Assembly: GCF_035918015.1 (NCBI RefSeq) | Contig: NZ_CP109132.1 | Location: 4,526,001-4,590,000, forward strand | Direction of reading: 5' to 3' | Source of the DNA: Streptomyces sp. NBC_01754 | GTDB lineage: Bacteria; Actinomycetota; Actinomycetes; Streptomycetales; Streptomycetaceae | Length of the DNA: 64,000 nucleotides | Part shown: piece by piece, positions 9,407-16,288 of the stretch | How the letters are laid out: each line of letters opens with the position of its first letter | Position numbering within the stretch: the stretch's first letter is position 1 | Notes under the pieces: model-generated | Seen by the model: the letters and a program-made list of their open reading frames with translations, nothing else | What the model was told of the DNA's origin: nothing | The model's database searches: none | Made by a program: the position numbers and the translations under genes

Positions 9407-9895
9407 CTACCGGTAGTTGACGTACTGGATCGCGAAGTCCAGATCCTTCTCCTTGAGCAGCGCCTGCACGGACTGCAGATCGTCCCGGCTCTTGGAGCTG
9501 ACTCGCAGCTCCTCGCCCTGGACCTGGGCCTTGACACCCTTGGGCCCCTCATCGCGGATGATCTTCGCCACCTTCTTGGCGTTCTCCTGGGAGATGCCCT
9601 CCTCGATCGTCGCGAAGATCTTGTACTCCTTGCCGGACAACTGCGGCTCGCCCGCGTCCAGCGACTTCAGGGAGATCCCGCGCTTGATCAGCTTGGACTG
9701 GAAGATGTCGAGGATCGCCTTGACCCGCTCCTCGCCGTTCGCCTCCATCAGGATCTTCTCGCCGGACCAGGCGATCGAGGCACCCGTGCCCTTGAAGTCG
9801 TAGCGCTGGGAGATCTCCTTGGCGGCCTGGTTGAGGGCGTTGTCGACCTCCTGCCGCTCGACCTTCGAGACGATGTCGAAACTGGAGTCGGCCAT
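9407..9895 (-). CDS. yajQ: YajQ family nucleotide-binding protein
   Basis: This 162-residue protein belongs to the YajQ (UPF0234) family. It begins [20 protein letters not shown] and contains the family-typical [18 protein letters not shown] and the C-terminal [11 protein letters not shown]. Members bind nucleic acid or cyclic-di-GMP in some bacteria; the role in Streptomyces is not established. The ATG at 9895 is preceded by an AGGAG site. An upstream in-frame start at 9937 would add 14 basic residues absent from the family. Confidence 0.93.
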   Translation of the reverse strand: MADSSFDIVSKVERQEVDNALNQAAKEISQRYDFKGTGASIAWSGEKILMEANGEERVKAILDIFQSKLIKRGISLKSLDAGEPQLSGKEYKIFATIEEGISQENAKKVAKIIRDEGPKGVKAQVQGEELRVSSKSRDDLQSVQALLKEKDLDFAIQYVNYR

Positions 9896-10060
9896 GACGT
9901 GTGGCTCCTTGCGTCGTATGCGTTGGGTACGGCACAAAGCCTAGCCACCCACGCCCGCGCCGAGCACTGATCAATCGGGTGGCGGAGTACCCCTGAGTAT
10001 CAGGTATCGTTTACGTCGTCGCCAAGGAGTCCTTCGACCGGACTCCGACGCGTCGTTCCA

Positions 10061-10142
10061 GGCGGTGTGCCCGAGCGGCCAAAGGGAGCAGACTGTAAAT
10101 CTGCCGGCTCAGCCTTCCCAGGTTCGAATCCTGGCGCCGCCA
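10061..10142 (+). tRNA. tRNA-Tyr (GTA)
   Basis: This is a class II tRNA of 82 nt with a long variable arm. The 7-bp acceptor stem (GGCGGTG/CGCCGCC), T-loop GGTTCGAATCC and anticodon loop CTGTAAA give anticodon GTA at 10095-10097. The discriminator base is A10142; CCA is not encoded. In S. coelicolor the tRNA-Tyr gene in this neighbourhood is the attachment site of the integrative element SLP1 (established knowledge); here the site looks unoccupied, because no integrase gene follows. Confidence 0.97.
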
Positions 10143-10151
10143 CAGGACGGG

Positions 10152-10194
10152 AAACCCCGTCCGACCTGCTTCAATCGCAGGTCGGGCGGGGTTT
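10152..10194 (+). terminator. tRNA-Tyr terminator
   Basis: An 18-bp stem (one G-T pair) starts with AAACCCCGTCCGACCTGC, has a 7-nt loop, and ends in GTTT. It lies 10 nt after the tRNA and is a strong intrinsic terminator. Confidence 0.85.
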
Positions 10195-10563
10195 CTGCAT
10201 GTGTGCAAGTGTGACGGGAGGCCGCGCCGATCGGCCCGCGTATCTCACCTTGTCTCACCTGAATCCCACGCCTGATCAGGGGGTGTCCCCCCCGTCGTCC
10301 CCCAGGGGGAGGGCTCACTCCGGCTCGTCGGGCGGGATGCCTTCGCGGAGTTGGACGACCTTGAGAGGCTGACCATGGCTGAATGCCACACTGCTGACGG
10401 TACGAGGGGCTTCACGCTGGATGTCCCGAGCGTGCACACCGAAGTCACGTGACGGCAAGGAGAACCACCGAGACCGCGGTGCAGAACGAACCGGCGTGAG
10501 AGCACCGCTGCTCCGGCATCGCGCTATGTGCTGTGCCGGTAGCGAGGAGGCTCCGGAGACCGG
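10195..10563 (+). other. Spacer between tRNA-Tyr terminator and the GIY-YIG-like gene
   Basis: I see no convincing gene or RNA in these 369 bases. Open frames on both strands lack ribosome sites and family motifs, and the composition is less biased than in the neighbouring genes. I could not find a second copy of the tRNA 3' end by eye, which would mark an integrated element. Confidence 0.5.
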
Positions 10564-11268
10564 GTGTGTGCGTGGCCCAGACTGATGCCTGTGAACGATC
10601 CGCTGTATGAAGACGCGTACTGCACTTGGAGAACATCGCTGGCGACTCTGCTCGGCGACGCCTCGCTCCTGGCCCGTTGGCAGGAGCGCCGGTACCGGTT
10701 TGCGCACCGAGTCGGAGGCCTTCTGACCGAGGGGCAAGGGGACGAGCCGGCCGTGACCGGGCCCGTGCTCTATGGGGTGTTCGCCTCCGGTGCAGGGCTC
10801 TGCTACGTAGGGCAGACGCAGAAAGCCGAACGTCGCTTGAGGGACCTGCCGGTAGGCGAGAGCCACCACCTGGCCAACACGGTGCCGCCCGAACTGTGGG
10901 AGAGGGTGGTGGTCATCCGCTGGCCTCGGCTGCTCTCCGCGGTTCCCGAGGCAGAGCAGTCGGTAGCCGTCGGGAGAGGACTCGGTGTCTGCGGACTCGC
11001 CTTGGAACACGCGCTGCAAGTCGAGACGGCCCCGCCCCTGAACAGCCGGCGGCGGCGTACTACCGGTGACTGGCAGCGACGGAACCTCGAGCGCAGCCGC
11101 TCGCGGGGTGCGGTTCATGCGCAATTCATACCGAGCCTGACCCAACTGGCCCTGGACGCCTGGAAAGACCTCTCGGAGGCGGAGACACCGAAGCACTCAT
11201 CAGTCGTCGACACGGGGATCGGCCGAGTGGTTTTCCCTTCCGCACTGCATGAGTCGCCCGACAGCTGA
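10564..11268 (+). CDS. GIY-YIG-like hypothetical protein
   Basis: I do not recognise a named family for this 234-residue protein. Residues 67-85 read GPVLYGVFASGAGLCYVGQT, a good match to the LYxG ... YVGQT pattern that opens GIY-YIG nuclease domains. Downstream are Arg/His residues (ERRLRDLPVGESHHL) and a Glu in LALEHALQVETAPPLN, where such domains place the metal-binding Glu and a closing Asn. About 65 residues precede the domain and about 75 basic residues follow it. The GTG at 10564 is chosen because GGAG lies 5 nt upstream; an ATG at 10585 is the alternative. The gene stands alone beside tRNA-Tyr, a place where mobile elements insert. Nuclease activity is inferred only. Confidence 0.7.
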   Translation: MCAWPRLMPVNDPLYEDAYCTWRTSLATLLGDASLLARWQERRYRFAHRVGGLLTEGQGDEPAVTGPVLYGVFASGAGLCYVGQTQKAERRLRDLPVGESHHLANTVPPELWERVVVIRWPRLLSAVPEAEQSVAVGRGLGVCGLALEHALQVETAPPLNSRRRRTTGDWQRRNLERSRSRGAVHAQFIPSLTQLALDAWKDLSEAETPKHSSVVDTGIGRVVFPSALHESPDS

Positions 11269-11507
11269 GGAGCATCGCCCACCCCAGATCGCTTGCGCCG
11301 GGCGCTCTGAGTGGCACAGAGCGAAGCCGTGGCGTCGGCGGAGAGGCCGCCCGAGGTTAGTGAACACTGTGCGGCGGGGCAGCACGAGGCGGGGAAAGGG
11401 AGCGGTGGCCCGTTGGCGGACAGGGCTGGACACGAGCCGGAGTGGGCCCGCCCGGACGGTACGGCTCCCGGATGGGCGGGCGGCTCCCGGTGGCGGGGGA
11501 GGGACGT

Positions 11508-12164
11508 TCAGTTCCCGGCGACGTCGTGCACCGCGACCGCCACCGGCTTGCTCCCGCTGATCGCCTCCAGCGTCAGGCCGGCCGTGGCCGGGGTGTCCAG
11601 CAGCTCCAACAGGATCGCCGCCACGTCGTCGCGCGGGATCGGGCCGCGGCCCGTCGAGACGGCGAGCTGGACCTGGCCCGTACCGGCGTCGTTCGTCAGC
11701 ATCCCGGGGCGCAGGATCGTCCAGTCCAGCCCCGTACCGGAACGTACGTACGCGTCGGCCTGGCCCTTGGCCCGCTGGTAGACGTCGAACACCTCGTCGC
11801 CCGCGTGCTCGGGGTCGGCACCCATGGAGGAGACGACGAGGTAGCGGCGTACGCCCGCGCGTTTCGCGGCGTCCGCGAAGAGCACCGCCGCGCCCCGGTC
11901 CACCGTGTCCTTGCGCTCCGCCCCGCTGTTCGGGCCCGCGCCCGCCGCGAAGACCACCGCGTCCGCGCCCCGCAGGGCGTCCGCGACCTCCTCGACGCCC
12001 GCGGATTCGAGGTCGAGGACCAACGGCTCGGCACCCACCGCCCGGAGGTCGTCGCTCTGCTTCGGATCGCGGATGACGCCGACCGCCGCGTCACCCCGTG
12101 CGGTGAGCAACCGCTCCAGCCGCATCGCGATCTGTCCATGTCCACCTGCAATGACAATGCGCAT
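11508..12164 (-). CDS. NAD(P)-binding atypical SDR-family protein
   Basis: A 218-residue Rossmann-fold protein. The N-terminus MRIVIAGGHGQIAMRLERLL holds the glycine-rich dinucleotide loop (GGxGxI), followed by ADAVVFAAGAGPNSG and YLVVSSMGA, and a C-terminal ILRPGMLTND segment. This is the layout of atypical SDRs (NmrA/YwnB-like) that bind NAD(P) and often lack the classical YxxxK catalytic pair. Substrate unknown. It lies 36 nt downstream of the amidohydrolase on the same strand, so the two may be co-transcribed. Confidence 0.87.
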   Translation of the reverse strand: MRIVIAGGHGQIAMRLERLLTARGDAAVGVIRDPKQSDDLRAVGAEPLVLDLESAGVEEVADALRGADAVVFAAGAGPNSGAERKDTVDRGAAVLFADAAKRAGVRRYLVVSSMGADPEHAGDEVFDVYQRAKGQADAYVRSGTGLDWTILRPGMLTNDAGTGQVQLAVSTGRGPIPRDDVAAILLELLDTPATAGLTLEAISGSKPVAVAVHDVAGN

Positions 12165-12200
12165 GTTTCCGACCGTACGCCGGGGTGCGCGCGCTCGCGC

Positions 12201-13493
12201 TCAGGGCCCGCCGCCGGGAAGGGGATCGCCGGAAACGGGGCCGGCGGAGAAAGGGCCGGCGGGACCTGGGCCGGGGCGGCCCTGGCGGGGCAGGTCCAGG
12301 GCCGCGGTCGTCCCGGAGTCGCAGTACTCGCGTACGGCGCTGGTCCGGGCGACGACACGGCCGCGGTGCACCACGATCCGGCTGTAGGCCAGAGAGAGCG
12401 CTCCGGGGAGATCGCTGCCGCGTACGGCCAGCAACTCGGCGGGGCAGCCGACCTCGACACGGACCTCGGGCAGGCCCATGGCGGCCCTGGCGGTCGCCGA
12501 GACCGTCTCGTAGGCCGCCGCCGCGCCCAGCCCGTGCTGGGCGGCCAGGAGGTACGCGGCCTCCAGCGGGTCCCCCCGCCCGACCGGGCTCGCGGCGTCA
12601 CGCAGGGCGCCGCCCCCCGCCGCCAGGCGTACGCCGGCGGCGCGTAGCAGGGGTACGGGAGGCGTCCCCCGGAGCCGGGAGGCCGCGCAGCCGCCCTGGG
12701 GGAGGCAGACCACCGCCACCTGTGCTGCGGCCAGTTGGTCGGCGATCCGCGAGGCCACGTCCCCGGGCAGCCGGGAGAGGCCCGCGCAGGGGCCGAGCAG
12801 GACCCCCGGGCGGTGCGCGCCGGCCATCGCGGTCAGCCGGGCCAGGATGCCCGGGTCCTCGGCGTCCGTGTGCAGGTCCACGGGCCGGCCGTGCTCGGCG
12901 GCGAGGCCCATCACGGCCTCGGCGTGGCCCGTCGGGTCGGGATCGGGGTCCGGACGGCCGCCGATGACGTCGGCGCCCAGGTGCATGGCTTCGCGGAGCA
13001 GGACGAGACCGTCGGCGCCCGCGGGACCGGTGAGCGGCCCGGGCACGGCCACGGTGGTCACCTCGGTGAGCCCGCGGAGGGAGCGGGCGGCCTCCAGCAC
13101 GGCTTCGAGCGGCGCGAGGCCCGTGGCGGCCGAGACGCGCACCTGGGCACGCAGTGCGGTGGCTCCGTGGCTGAGCTGGAGAAGGGCGGCCTCGGTGGCG
13201 CGGCGCCGGATGTCACCGGCGTGCGCGCCCGCGTACTCGGGGACGGCGGTGAGCGCGGTGTCGCTGTGGGCATGCGGCTCGGCCGGGGCCGGGAGCAGGA
13301 GGTAGCCGCGCAGGTCCAGGCGGGTGCCCCGGGTGGTGAGGCCGCCGGCCTTGCCCACCGCTTCGATGTGCCGTCCGACGATCCGGACGTCGGCGGCCCG
13401 CCCGTCGGCGAGCCGGACACCGCTGAGCAGGAGGGCGGCAGCTCCGGGACCGGCCGTGCTGTCGTCGGGCCGCCGTGGCCGGCTGTCGGGCAT
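12201..13493 (-). CDS. Amidohydrolase-superfamily protein (cytosine deaminase-like, metal site apparently degenerate)
   Basis: This 430-residue protein has the architecture of cytosine deaminase-like amidohydrolases: a small N-terminal beta domain (LLLSGVRLADGRAADVRIVG) leading into a TIM barrel with the H-x-H motif PHAHSD at residues 74-76. DLHTDAEDPG matches the strand-5 metal histidine region. Two other expected ligands seem replaced: the segment LLGPCAGLSRL lacks the strand-6 His of the usual SH motif, and LAAGGGALRDAASP lacks the Asp normally in AGSDN/GHDD. It may be a non-catalytic relative. The ATG at 13493 has an AGGAG site 4 nt upstream; an upstream in-frame start at 13535 is less likely. 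Confidence 0.8.
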   Translation of the reverse strand: MPDSRPRRPDDSTAGPGAAALLLSGVRLADGRAADVRIVGRHIEAVGKAGGLTTRGTRLDLRGYLLLPAPAEPHAHSDTALTAVPEYAGAHAGDIRRRATEAALLQLSHGATALRAQVRVSAATGLAPLEAVLEAARSLRGLTEVTTVAVPGPLTGPAGADGLVLLREAMHLGADVIGGRPDPDPDPTGHAEAVMGLAAEHGRPVDLHTDAEDPGILARLTAMAGAHRPGVLLGPCAGLSRLPGDVASRIADQLAAAQVAVVCLPQGGCAASRLRGTPPVPLLRAAGVRLAAGGGALRDAASPVGRGDPLEAAYLLAAQHGLGAAAAYETVSATARAAMGLPEVRVEVGCPAELLAVRGSDLPGALSLAYSRIVVHRGRVVARTSAVREYCDSGTTAALDLPRQGRPGPGPAGPFSAGPVSGDPLPGGGP

Positions 13494-13773
13494 CGCGCTC
13501 CTGGTGGGGATGCGGGATCGGTGGAGCAAGATCACGTGGAGTGCGCCCGAGCCTAGGACGGTGTCCGGTTCGTCCGGAGGAGGGGCGGAATAGTCGTACG
13601 AGTGCGGCCTCGCCGGAATGAGGCCCCCGGGCGGGGGTTCCGGCGGGGCCGTGAGGCCGGCGCACGAGGGCCTCGTTCTGCGATCAAGGCCTGATCAGGG
13701 GCTGGATGGCGGGTGCGGGCGGAACACCGGTCCGGGACCGGTCACGGACCGGACGGAGGGGGCGGAAACCGAT

Positions 13774-13803
13774 TTGGGCGATCGGCGACGGACCGTGTAA
13801 TGT
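13774..13803 (+). promoter_or_regulatory. Putative promoter for the tRNA-Thr/tRNA-Met/rpmG unit
   Basis: TTGGGC (13774-13779) and TAATGT (13798-13803) are separated by 18 bp, and the mature tRNA-Thr begins 11 bp after the -10 box. The remainder of the interval 13494-13773 shows no gene. Confidence 0.6.
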
Positions 13804-13814
13804 CTTCCTCGCTC

Positions 13815-13887
13815 GCCCCAATAGCTCAGTCGGTAGAGCGTCTCCATGGTAAGGAGAAGGTCTGCGGTTCGATTCCGCATTGGGGCT
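13815..13887 (+). tRNA. tRNA-Thr (GGT)
   Basis: This is a 73-nt cloverleaf with acceptor stem GCCCCAA/TTGGGGC, D-arm GCTCAGTCGGTAGAGC, anticodon loop ATGGTAA giving GGT at 13848-13850, and T-arm GCGGTTCGATTCCGC. CCA is not encoded. Confidence 0.97.
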
Positions 13888-13932
13888 CTGGTGACCGAGG
13901 GACCCCGCTTCGGCGGGGAAGCTTGTCATCAA

Positions 13933-14005
13933 AGCGGTGTAGCTCAGTCGGTAGAGCAAGCGGCTCATAATCGCTGTGTCACCGGTTCAAGTCCGGTCAC
14001 CGCTA
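13933..14005 (+). tRNA. tRNA-Met (CAT), elongator type
   Basis: This is a 73-nt cloverleaf with acceptor AGCGGTG/CACCGCT and anticodon CAT at 13966-13968. The normal A1-T72 pair argues against an initiator tRNA, which has a mismatch at this position. A tRNA-Ile decoding AUA via lysidine also has a CAT gene anticodon and is the alternative. It lies 45 nt after tRNA-Thr. Confidence 0.9.
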
Positions 14006-14094
14006 CTTTCGGTAGCCGATTGCGGGGTCGGTCCTTCGATCGGCTACTCTTTTTTTGCGTTCATCCGTCCATCGTCCGTCCAAGGAGCACTCAC

Positions 14095-14259
14095 GTGGCT
14101 GCCACCGACGTCCGCCCGAAGATCACGCTGGCCTGCGTGGAGTGCAAGGAGCGGAACTACATCACCAAGAAGAACCGGCGTAACAACCCGGACCGTCTTG
14201 AGATGAAGAAGCACTGCCCGCGCTGCAACTCGCACACCGCGCACCGCGAAACGCGCTGA
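14095..14259 (+). CDS. rpmG: 50S ribosomal protein L33, zinc-binding type
   Basis: A 54-residue L33. Two CxxC knuckles (CVEC and CPRC) bind one zinc, so this is the C+ form used when zinc is available; Streptomyces usually also keeps a cysteine-free paralogue under Zur control elsewhere. The GTG at 14095 has AAGGAG 7 nt upstream. It sits directly behind the two tRNA genes, as in mycobacteria. Confidence 0.96.
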
Positions 14260-14270
14260 ATCAGGCTCGT

Positions 14271-14306
14271 ACACGAGGCCGCCCCCCACCGGGGGCGGCC
14301 TCGTGT
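14271..14306 (+). terminator. rpmG terminator
   Basis: A perfect 16-bp stem (arms ACACGAGGCCGCCCCC and GGGGGCGGCCTCGTGT) with a 4-nt loop follows the rpmG stop by 11 nt. It separates rpmG from the dehydratase pair. Confidence 0.85.
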
Positions 14307-14368
14307 CGTTGTATCGGTTGTTTGTTCCTCGCCTTGTTCCACTTTTTTCATCAGGAGGTAGCGGGCTC

Positions 14369-14821
14369 ATGGCGCTCGACCAGTCCTTCGTGGGGCGGAC
14401 CTATCCGCCCACCCCGGCGTACGAGGTCGGCCGGGAGAAGATCCGGGAGTTCGCGGAGGCGGTGGGTGACGCCAATTCCGCGTACGTGGATCCGGAAGCC
14501 GCCAAGGCTCTGGGGTACCCCGACGTGATCGCCCCGCCCACGTTCGTGTTCTCCATCACCTTCAAGGCCGCGGAGCAGGTCGTACGGGATCCTCAACTGG
14601 GCCTGGACTACAGCCGTGTGGTGCACGGCGACCAGAAGTTCGCCTACGAGCGTCCGGTCCGGGCGGGCGACCGGCTCTCGGTCACCTCCACGATCGAGTC
14701 CATCAAGTCGCTCGCGGGCAACGACATCGTGGATGTCCGTGGCGAGGTGCACGACGAGTCGGGTGAGCACGTGGTGACCGCGTGGACGAAGCTGGTGGCG
14801 CGTGCCGCCGAGGAGGCGTGA
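14369..14821 (+). CDS. MaoC-like dehydratase, N-terminal hot-dog type (HadA-like)
   Basis: A 150-residue single hot-dog protein of the UPF0336/HadA family. The start MALDQSFVGRTYPPTPAYEVGR and the block YPDVIAPPTFVFSI are typical of the mycobacterial HadA/HadC type. In mycobacteria HadA pairs with HadB to dehydrate (3R)-hydroxyacyl-ACP in FAS-II; this subunit type lacks the catalytic Asp-His pair. Streptomycetes make no mycolic acids, so the substrate here is probably an ordinary fatty acyl-ACP. The ATG has AGGAGG 10 nt upstream. Its stop shares one base with the next ATG. Confidence 0.9.
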   Translation: MALDQSFVGRTYPPTPAYEVGREKIREFAEAVGDANSAYVDPEAAKALGYPDVIAPPTFVFSITFKAAEQVVRDPQLGLDYSRVVHGDQKFAYERPVRAGDRLSVTSTIESIKSLAGNDIVDVRGEVHDESGEHVVTAWTKLVARAAEEA

Positions 14822-15249
14822 TGACGGCGAACACGGCCTACGAGTCGGTCGAGGTCGGTACCGAGCTGCCGGCGCGGTCGTTCCCGGTGACCCGCGCGAC
14901 GCTGGTGCGGTACGCGGGCGCCTCGGGTGACTTCAACCCGATCCACTGGAACGAGAGGTTCGCCCGGGAGGTCGGGCTGCCGGACGTGATCGCGCACGGC
15001 ATGTTCACGATGGCCGAGGCGATCCAGGTCGTCACCGACTGGGTGGGTGACCCCGGGGCGGTCGTCGAGTACGGCGTCCGGTTCACCAGGCCCGTGGTCG
15101 TGCCGGACGACGACACGGGCGCGACGGTCGAGGTCAGCGGCAAGGTCGCGGCCAAGCTGGACGACAACCTGGTCCGGGTGGACCTGACCGCGACGAGTGA
15201 GGGCAAGAAGGTGCTGGGCATGTCCCGCGCCGTGGTCCGCCTGGCCTGA
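14821..15249 (+). CDS. MaoC-family (R)-hydratase/dehydratase (HadB-like)
   Basis: A 142-residue MaoC-type protein with the hydratase-2 motif: YAGASGDFNPIHWNERFAREVGLPDVIAHGMF carries the catalytic Asp (GDFNP) and His (IHW), plus the AHGM turn. This is the catalytic subunit matching the non-catalytic HadA-like partner encoded immediately upstream; a one-base stop/start overlap suggests stoichiometric heterodimer production. By analogy with mycobacterial HadAB it dehydrates 3-hydroxyacyl-thioesters; that function is inferred. Confidence 0.92.
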   Translation: MTANTAYESVEVGTELPARSFPVTRATLVRYAGASGDFNPIHWNERFAREVGLPDVIAHGMFTMAEAIQVVTDWVGDPGAVVEYGVRFTRPVVVPDDDTGATVEVSGKVAAKLDDNLVRVDLTATSEGKKVLGMSRAVVRLA

Positions 15250-15495
15250 CCGGCCCGGGTGGTGCGTCCTCGCCGGGGCGCCTTCCCTGTCTGGGCGGCG
15301 CGTCCGGACGCCGTCCTTGCCCGGGTCCTGTCCTCGCCGGTGCCGCCCTCGCCGGAGCGGCCGTCCGGCCCGGATGTGGTTCCGGTCCGGGCCGGGAGGG
15401 CCACTCCGGCGAGGACGGCCGCCCCCGGCCCGTGCGACTGCCGGGCCGGAGCGGGGCCCGGCCCACTGCGACTTCCCGGCCGGAACGGCTGCCGC

Positions 15496-15520
15496 GAGGG
15501 GCGCCTTGAAGGCGCCCCTC
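15496..15520 (+). terminator. Terminator downstream of the hadAB-like pair
   Basis: A perfect 10-bp stem, GAGGGGCGCC / GGCGCCCCTC, with loop TTGAA. The interval 15250-15495 before it is extremely GC-rich with many CGGCC/GCCGG repeats but no gene that I can support. Confidence 0.75.
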
Positions 15521-15537
15521 CGTCGCGTCCTTCCCGC

Positions 15538-15569
15538 TTGACTCGGTTAGTGATTAGCCAATAACTTAC
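15538..15569 (+). promoter_or_regulatory. Promoter and operator of the TetR gene
   Basis: TTGACT (15538-15543) and TAACTT (15562-15567) form a promoter with an 18-bp spacer. An imperfect 24-bp palindrome at 15546-15569 (half-sites GTTAGTGATT and AATAACTTAC) covers the spacer and -10 box. A start about 7 nt after the -10 would coincide with the ATG at 15574, so the transcript is probably leaderless and self-repressed. Confidence 0.65.
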
Positions 15570-15573
15570 CTTC

Positions 15574-16155
15574 ATGGCAAGGATGAGCGCGGAAGACAGG
15601 CGCGAGAGCGCCGTGCGCGCGGCGGTCACGGAGTTCGCCCGCAGCGGGTACAACGGTACGTCCACGGAGGCGATCGCCAGACGCGTCGGCGTCTCGCAGC
15701 CGTATCTGTTCCGGCTCTTTCCCAACAAGCAGGAGCTCTTCCTGGCCGCGTCCGAGCGGTGCCTCGACGACACCCGGGCGATGTTCCTGCGGGCCGCAGA
15801 GGGCCTGGAGGGGGAGGAGGTTCTGCTCGCCATCGCGGCGTCCTACCGGCGGCTCATCGTCGACGACCCCGACAAGCTGATGATGCAGATGCAGATGTAC
15901 GCGGCCACCGCGGCGGCCGAGGCGGCGGGTGACCACGCGTTCGGTGAGCGGCTGCGGGCCGCCTGGGAGCGGATGTGGGACGAGATCCACATCATCCTGG
16001 GGGCGGACCAGGACGAGACCACGTCGTTCTTCGCCTTCGGCATGCTCATCAACACCCTGGCCTCACTGGGCTTTCCGCCCGATCACCGGGTGTGGTCGGG
16101 CTTCTACCTCTCGACCTGGTCGGCCGGCCGGGAGGACGGCACCCTGCCGCCCTGA
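15574..16155 (+). CDS. TetR-family repressor of the adjacent efflux gene
   Basis: A 193-residue TetR regulator. The N-terminal helix-turn-helix reads AIARRVGVSQPYLFRLFPNKQELF (about residues 33-56), followed by an all-helical ligand-binding domain with a notable MMQMQMYAAT segment near 103. Palindromes of the same GTTAGTnATT type lie over its own promoter and in front of the MFS gene downstream, so it probably represses both and is released by an exported compound. Ligand unknown. Confidence 0.92.
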   Translation: MARMSAEDRRESAVRAAVTEFARSGYNGTSTEAIARRVGVSQPYLFRLFPNKQELFLAASERCLDDTRAMFLRAAEGLEGEEVLLAIAASYRRLIVDDPDKLMMQMQMYAATAAAEAAGDHAFGERLRAAWERMWDEIHIILGADQDETTSFFAFGMLINTLASLGFPPDHRVWSGFYLSTWSAGREDGTLPP

Positions 16156-16252
16156 GGCGCGCCACCCTCCGGCCGGCGGGTGGCGGCGTCCACGTGCTCG
16201 GCTGCTCCATCCGACGTCTGTCCAGCTCCTGCTGGTTTTCCTGCCCGCGCAA

Positions 16253-16272
16253 GTTAGTAATTCATAACTAAC
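16253..16272 (+). promoter_or_regulatory. Operator-like palindrome before the MFS gene
   Basis: The 20-bp site GTTAGTAATTCATAACTAAC is palindromic except at four positions and shares the half-site GTTAGTnATT with the site over the TetR promoter. It lies 16 bp before the MFS GTG. Confidence 0.65.
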
Positions 16273-16288
16273 CCACCTTGGGGGAGCA

